From: an uncultured Clostridia bacterium
Lineage (GTDB): Bacteria > Bacillota > Clostridia > Oscillospirales > Acutalibacteraceae
DNA length: 42,497 nt
Assembly (NCBI GenBank): GCA_944412495.1
Contig: CALYBL010000023.1
Span: forward strand, 1-42,497
Reading direction: 5' to 3'
The position numbers and the translations under genes were made by a program. Shown here in pieces: positions 39,759-42,497 of this stretch (positions are counted from its first letter, which is position 1; each line of letters opens with the position of its first letter). The notes under the pieces are model-generated. The model ran no database searches and was not told the DNA's origin. It was given only the letters and a program-made list of their open reading frames with translations.

Positions 39759-40668
39759 CCTCCACTGTGATACGGCCAGTGAAATTTTCAAAAGAAAGGG
39801 AAGGCTTAGAGAGAATGGCCTGCACATAGATTTGAAAAGAGGCGGAGCGTTTGACGCATGGTGTCAGGTCTTTGCCTTTTTCGTGCCCGACGGACTTGAT
39901 GAGGAAAGCTCTGTCGGGCTGTTTTTGAATATGCATGAATATTTTGAGGAGCAGCTTAAAATCAACAGTGACAAAATTGCGCTGTGCCGGAGTGCGGCCG
40001 ACCTGCACAGCACGCTTGAAAGCGGAAGGTGCGCGGCCGTATACTCCATAGAAAACGGTGCGGCGCTCGGCTCAAAAATAGAGGCTCTGGATTTTTGCCG
40101 CGATATAGGTGTAAAGCTTATAAGCATTACGTGGAACGGCGAAAACGCTCTGGGCTTTGGGCGCAGATGCGAGGGAAAGCTCAAGCCGTTCGGGATCCAA
40201 GCGGTAAAGCGTATGAATGAGCTGGGCATAATACCCGATGTGTCGCACCTAAACGATGAGGGTACATGGCAAGTGATTGAGCTTGCCAACGGTCCAGTCG
40301 CTGCAACGCACTCAAACTCCCGTGCCGTGCTTGAGAACAAGCGCAACCTTACGGATGAGCAGTTTAAGGCAATAGCCAAAATGGGAGGAATAGTCGGAAT
40401 AAACCTGTATCCGCCGTTTTTGAGCGGGCATGTATTTGCCGGATTTGACGATATTTTAAGGCATATATATCATTTTTTGGAGCTGGGCGGAGAAAATACA
40501 CTTGCGCTCGGCGCAGACTTTGACGGTGCCGAAATGGACAAAAAGTGGGCCGGCGTAGAATTCATGCCGGAAATTTACCGCTATCTGCAGTGTCACGGGC
40601 TGAGCAGTGATATTTTAGACAAAATATTTTTTGAAAACGCCTTTAACTTTTTTTGTAAATTGGGCTGA
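39745..40668 (+). CDS. membrane dipeptidase-type metalloprotease (peptidase M19)
   Basis: A renal-dipeptidase-like zinc enzyme, 307 aa. Metal ligands appear in order: His7-x-Asp9 (FDLHCDTA), Glu in SIENGAAL, His in DVSHLND, His in ATHSNSRAV, and the active-site Asp in LGADFDG. Bacterial members cleave dipeptides, including those with D-residues. There is no signal peptide, so it is cytoplasmic. Two ATGs are adjacent (39742 and 39745); the second is better spaced from GAGGGGAT. The start overlaps the yraN stop codon. Confidence 0.93.
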   Translation: MKLFDLHCDTASEIFKRKGRLRENGLHIDLKRGGAFDAWCQVFAFFVPDGLDEESSVGLFLNMHEYFEEQLKINSDKIALCRSAADLHSTLESGRCAAVYSIENGAALGSKIEALDFCRDIGVKLISITWNGENALGFGRRCEGKLKPFGIQAVKRMNELGIIPDVSHLNDEGTWQVIELANGPVAATHSNSRAVLENKRNLTDEQFKAIAKMGGIVGINLYPPFLSGHVFAGFDDILRHIYHFLELGGENTLALGADFDGAEMDKKWAGVEFMPEIYRYLQCHGLSSDILDKIFFENAFNFFCKLG

Positions 40669-40673
40669 AAGCT

Positions 40674-40702
40674 TTGACAAACGTCAGATATTGCATTACA
40701 AT
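40674..40702 (+). promoter_or_regulatory. thrC: sigma-A promoter of thrC
   Basis: TTGACA (40674-40679), a 17-base spacer and TACAAT (40697-40702), giving a leader of about 100 bases. Confidence 0.8.
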
Positions 40703-40705
40703 GTT

Positions 40706-40770
40706 AGCGGCGGAGAAAACCGCCGTTTGATTCGAAATATGGCCGGTACGGCTGAATATTCAGCCGTGCC
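40706..40770 (+). promoter_or_regulatory. thrC: two hairpins in the thrC leader
   Basis: Hairpin 1 is an 8-bp stem (40706-40713 with 40720-40727), followed by GATT. Hairpin 2 (40745-40770) is a near-perfect palindrome around GAATATTC, 13 bases per arm with one G-U pair. A, T and G-rich sequence and the binding site follow. They could be an attenuator or stability element; I see no T-box and no riboswitch that I know. Confidence 0.5.
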
Positions 40771-40808
40771 TGGCTTTGAGAAAATAAAAATTTTAGGGGA
40801 AATGAAGC

Positions 40809-42311
40809 TTGAATATGTTTTACAGAAGCACCCGCGACTCGCTCAAGGAGGTAACGGCGGCGCAGGCGATAGCACAGGGAATATCAGATGAGGGCGGACT
40901 TTTTGTGCCGGCGTTTTTGCCGGCTCTTACGCCGGATGATTTCGAGCGTTTGGCGTCAGCCGATTATAACGGCCGTGCCGTAGATATTTTGGGCCGTTTT
41001 CTAACGGATTTTACCGAGGCGGAAATAGAACAGTGCGTACGCGGCGCTTACGGAGGGGGCAAGTTCGACACAGAAAATCCCGCAAGCATGCATGTGCTGC
41101 ATGACGATGTGCATATATTGGAGCTGTGGCACGGCCCGACCTGCGCGTTTAAGGATATGGCGCTGCAGCTGCTTCCTCACCTGCTCACGCGGTCTGTAGA
41201 AAAGGTATCGCCCGGCAAGACTACCGCGATACTGGTGGCAACCTCCGGCGACACCGGCAAGGCAGCGCTTGAGGGCTTTAAGGATGTCGAGGGCACGAAG
41301 GTTGTGGTATTTTATCCCGGCGACGGCGTGAGCATGCTGCAGAAAATGCAGATGGTTACGCAGGAGGGGAAAAACGTCAGGGTATTTGCCATAAGCGGCA
41401 ATTTTGACGATGCTCAGACTGGTGTTAAGAAAATATTTACTGACGAAAAGATAAAGAGCACGCTCGCGGCGGACAATATACAGCTGTCGTCGGCAAATTC
41501 AATAAACTGGGGCAGGCTCGTGCCGCAGATAGTTTACTACGTGTCGGCCTACTGCGATTTACTCGCCTCCGGCAGAATCGCTCCCGGCAAGAAGTTTAAC
41601 GTCGTTGTGCCGACCGGCAACTTCGGCAACATACTCGCGGCGTACTACGCAATGCGCATGGGCGTGCCGATAGCCAAGCTCATATGTGCATCTAATAAAA
41701 ACAAGGTTCTCACCGACTTTATAAACAGCGGAGTATACGACAGAAGGCGCGATTTTTACGTTACGGCGTCGCCGTCGATGGATATACTCATTTCGAGCAA
41801 TTTGGAGAGGCTGCTGTATGAGCTTGAGGACAACGACGACAAGGTCATAACGGAATATATGGCGGCTTTGCGCGAAAACGGCGTATACACCGTAAGCGAT
41901 AAGTGCCGTGAGCGTTTGCAGGGGCTTTTCTATGCCGGATATCTGGATGATGAAGGCACGTTTGACGTAATAAGAGAGTGCTTTGAAAAGTATCACTACT
42001 TGTGCGATACTCATACGGCGGTGGCGATAGGCGTATATGAGCAGTATGCGGCTCAGACAGGCGACACTGCCGTGACGGTGATAGCCTCTACCGCAAGCCC
42101 GTATAAATTCCCGACGAGCGTGCTTGGTGCGCTTGGCAGGGAGGCGCGCGGCGACGAGTTCGACCGGCTCTATGAGCTTAACGAGGTATCGGGGGTCAAG
42201 ATACCCCAGTCGCTGGCGGAGCTTAAGTCAAAGCCGGTAAGATTCAGCGACTGCTGCACACCCGACAGCATGGCGCAAAGTGTAGTAGACTACCTTTTGA
42301 GCAAAGAATAA
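40809..42311 (+). CDS. thrC: threonine synthase
   Basis: A PLP enzyme converting O-phosphohomoserine to threonine, 500 aa, the long (yeast/E. coli-like) type. The N-terminus FYRSTRD and AQGISDEGGLFVPAFLP are family hallmarks. The PLP Lys115 is in GPTCAFKDMALQLLP, and ATSGDTGKAALEGF binds the phosphate. Start choice: a TTG at 40809 lies 8 bases after AGGGGA, whereas the ATG two codons later is 14 bases away, so TTG seems likelier; an out-of-frame ATG at 40802 is ignored. It has its own promoter and a terminator after it. Confidence 0.96.
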   Translation: MNMFYRSTRDSLKEVTAAQAIAQGISDEGGLFVPAFLPALTPDDFERLASADYNGRAVDILGRFLTDFTEAEIEQCVRGAYGGGKFDTENPASMHVLHDDVHILELWHGPTCAFKDMALQLLPHLLTRSVEKVSPGKTTAILVATSGDTGKAALEGFKDVEGTKVVVFYPGDGVSMLQKMQMVTQEGKNVRVFAISGNFDDAQTGVKKIFTDEKIKSTLAADNIQLSSANSINWGRLVPQIVYYVSAYCDLLASGRIAPGKKFNVVVPTGNFGNILAAYYAMRMGVPIAKLICASNKNKVLTDFINSGVYDRRRDFYVTASPSMDILISSNLERLLYELEDNDDKVITEYMAALRENGVYTVSDKCRERLQGLFYAGYLDDEGTFDVIRECFEKYHYLCDTHTAVAIGVYEQYAAQTGDTAVTVIASTASPYKFPTSVLGALGREARGDEFDRLYELNEVSGVKIPQSLAELKSKPVRFSDCCTPDSMAQSVVDYLLSKE

Positions 42312-42341
42312 TTTATATGCAGATAAGGGAAGACAGATAAG

Positions 42342-42372
42342 GGCCGCCGGTTTACCGGCGGCCATTCTATAT
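42342..42372 (+). terminator. thrC: terminator of thrC
   Basis: A 9-bp G+C-rich stem GGCCGCCGG/CCGGCGGCC with a TTTA loop, followed by the loosely T-rich ATTCTATATTATT. Confidence 0.7.
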
Positions 42373-42389
42373 TATTACTTTAGTGCCCG

Positions 42390-42431
42390 AAGGCTGCATA
42401 GCAGCCTTTAATAACCGCCCGCTCTGCGGGT
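42390..42431 (+). other. two further hairpins at the window end
   Basis: AAGGCTGC/GCAGCCTT (42390-42408) and CCCGC/GCGGG (about 42418-42430) follow the thrC terminator. They may belong to the leader of a gene beyond the window; the last 65 bases show nothing else I can name. Confidence 0.4.
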
Positions 42432-42497
42432 GAGATTAAAGCTTAAGCAAAAGCATCGTCCTTGTTGTAAAATAAAGGTGTTCAAGCCTAAATATTT

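Overview
The window looks like a stretch of chromosome from a gut-type member of the Bacillota, class Clostridia. The evidence is the dgt-dnaG-rpoD and rplS-lepB-rbgA-rnhB-yraN gene orders, strong AGGAGG-type ribosome binding sites, TTGACA/TATAAT promoters with 17-base spacers, Rex and Rrf2 regulators, and zinc-binding forms of L28 and L31. No species can be named from the sequence alone. Nearly all genes are ordinary housekeeping genes. The unusual content lies in long, repeat-rich intergenic stretches and in a few atypical genes.

Layout. 1-757: the tail of a sigma-70-like gene of the kind carried on integrative conjugative elements, then non-coding DNA. 758-9345, mostly minus strand: central carbon and redox genes (malic enzyme, a lactate/malate dehydrogenase with a malate-type specificity residue, Rex, isocitrate dehydrogenase, Aquifex-type aconitase), with one plus-strand PAP2 phosphatase. 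Aconitase plus isocitrate dehydrogenase give the citrate-to-2-oxoglutarate arm used for glutamate supply; citrate synthase is not in the window. 9680-11349: rpmB, rpmE and a YigZ-family gene, followed by 1 kb that holds a decayed copy of the YigZ C-terminus. 12376-17983: dgt, dnaG, rpoD and a second, adjacent primary-type sigma factor. 18105-21187: an Rrf2 regulator, a branched-chain aminotransferase and a frameshifted NAD-dependent epimerase/reductase. 21364-26573: a divergent type IIA topoisomerase pair (GyrB/ParE-like and GyrA/ParC-like) with a transglutaminase-like gene between its subunits. 26743-30754: two paralogous zinc-ribbon membrane proteins, an OFA-type MFS transporter and an unrecognised 292-aa protein. 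31005-31646: four copies of a hairpin repeat beside a tRNA-Arg(UCU) gene. 31743-34829: HAD phosphatase, aldose 1-epimerase-like protein and a short-chain dehydrogenase. 35149-40668: rplS with a structured leader, two tandem signal peptidases I, rbgA, rnhB, yraN and an M19 dipeptidase. 40674-42311: threonine synthase behind a hairpin-rich leader.

Best leads for a second look: the topoisomerase/transglutaminase-like cluster with substituted quinolone-contact residues; the hairpin repeat array beside a tRNA-Arg whose 3' half carries two non-canonical pairs; the promoter-hairpin-hairpin unit at 4403-4513 that could be a tiny RNA gene; several long fold-back elements (19862-19974, 27984-28043, 34908-35010); the twin sigma factors; and the Arg-for-Gln change in the lactate dehydrogenase-like enzyme. 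I saw no CRISPR array, complete insertion sequence, phage module or recognisable defence system.
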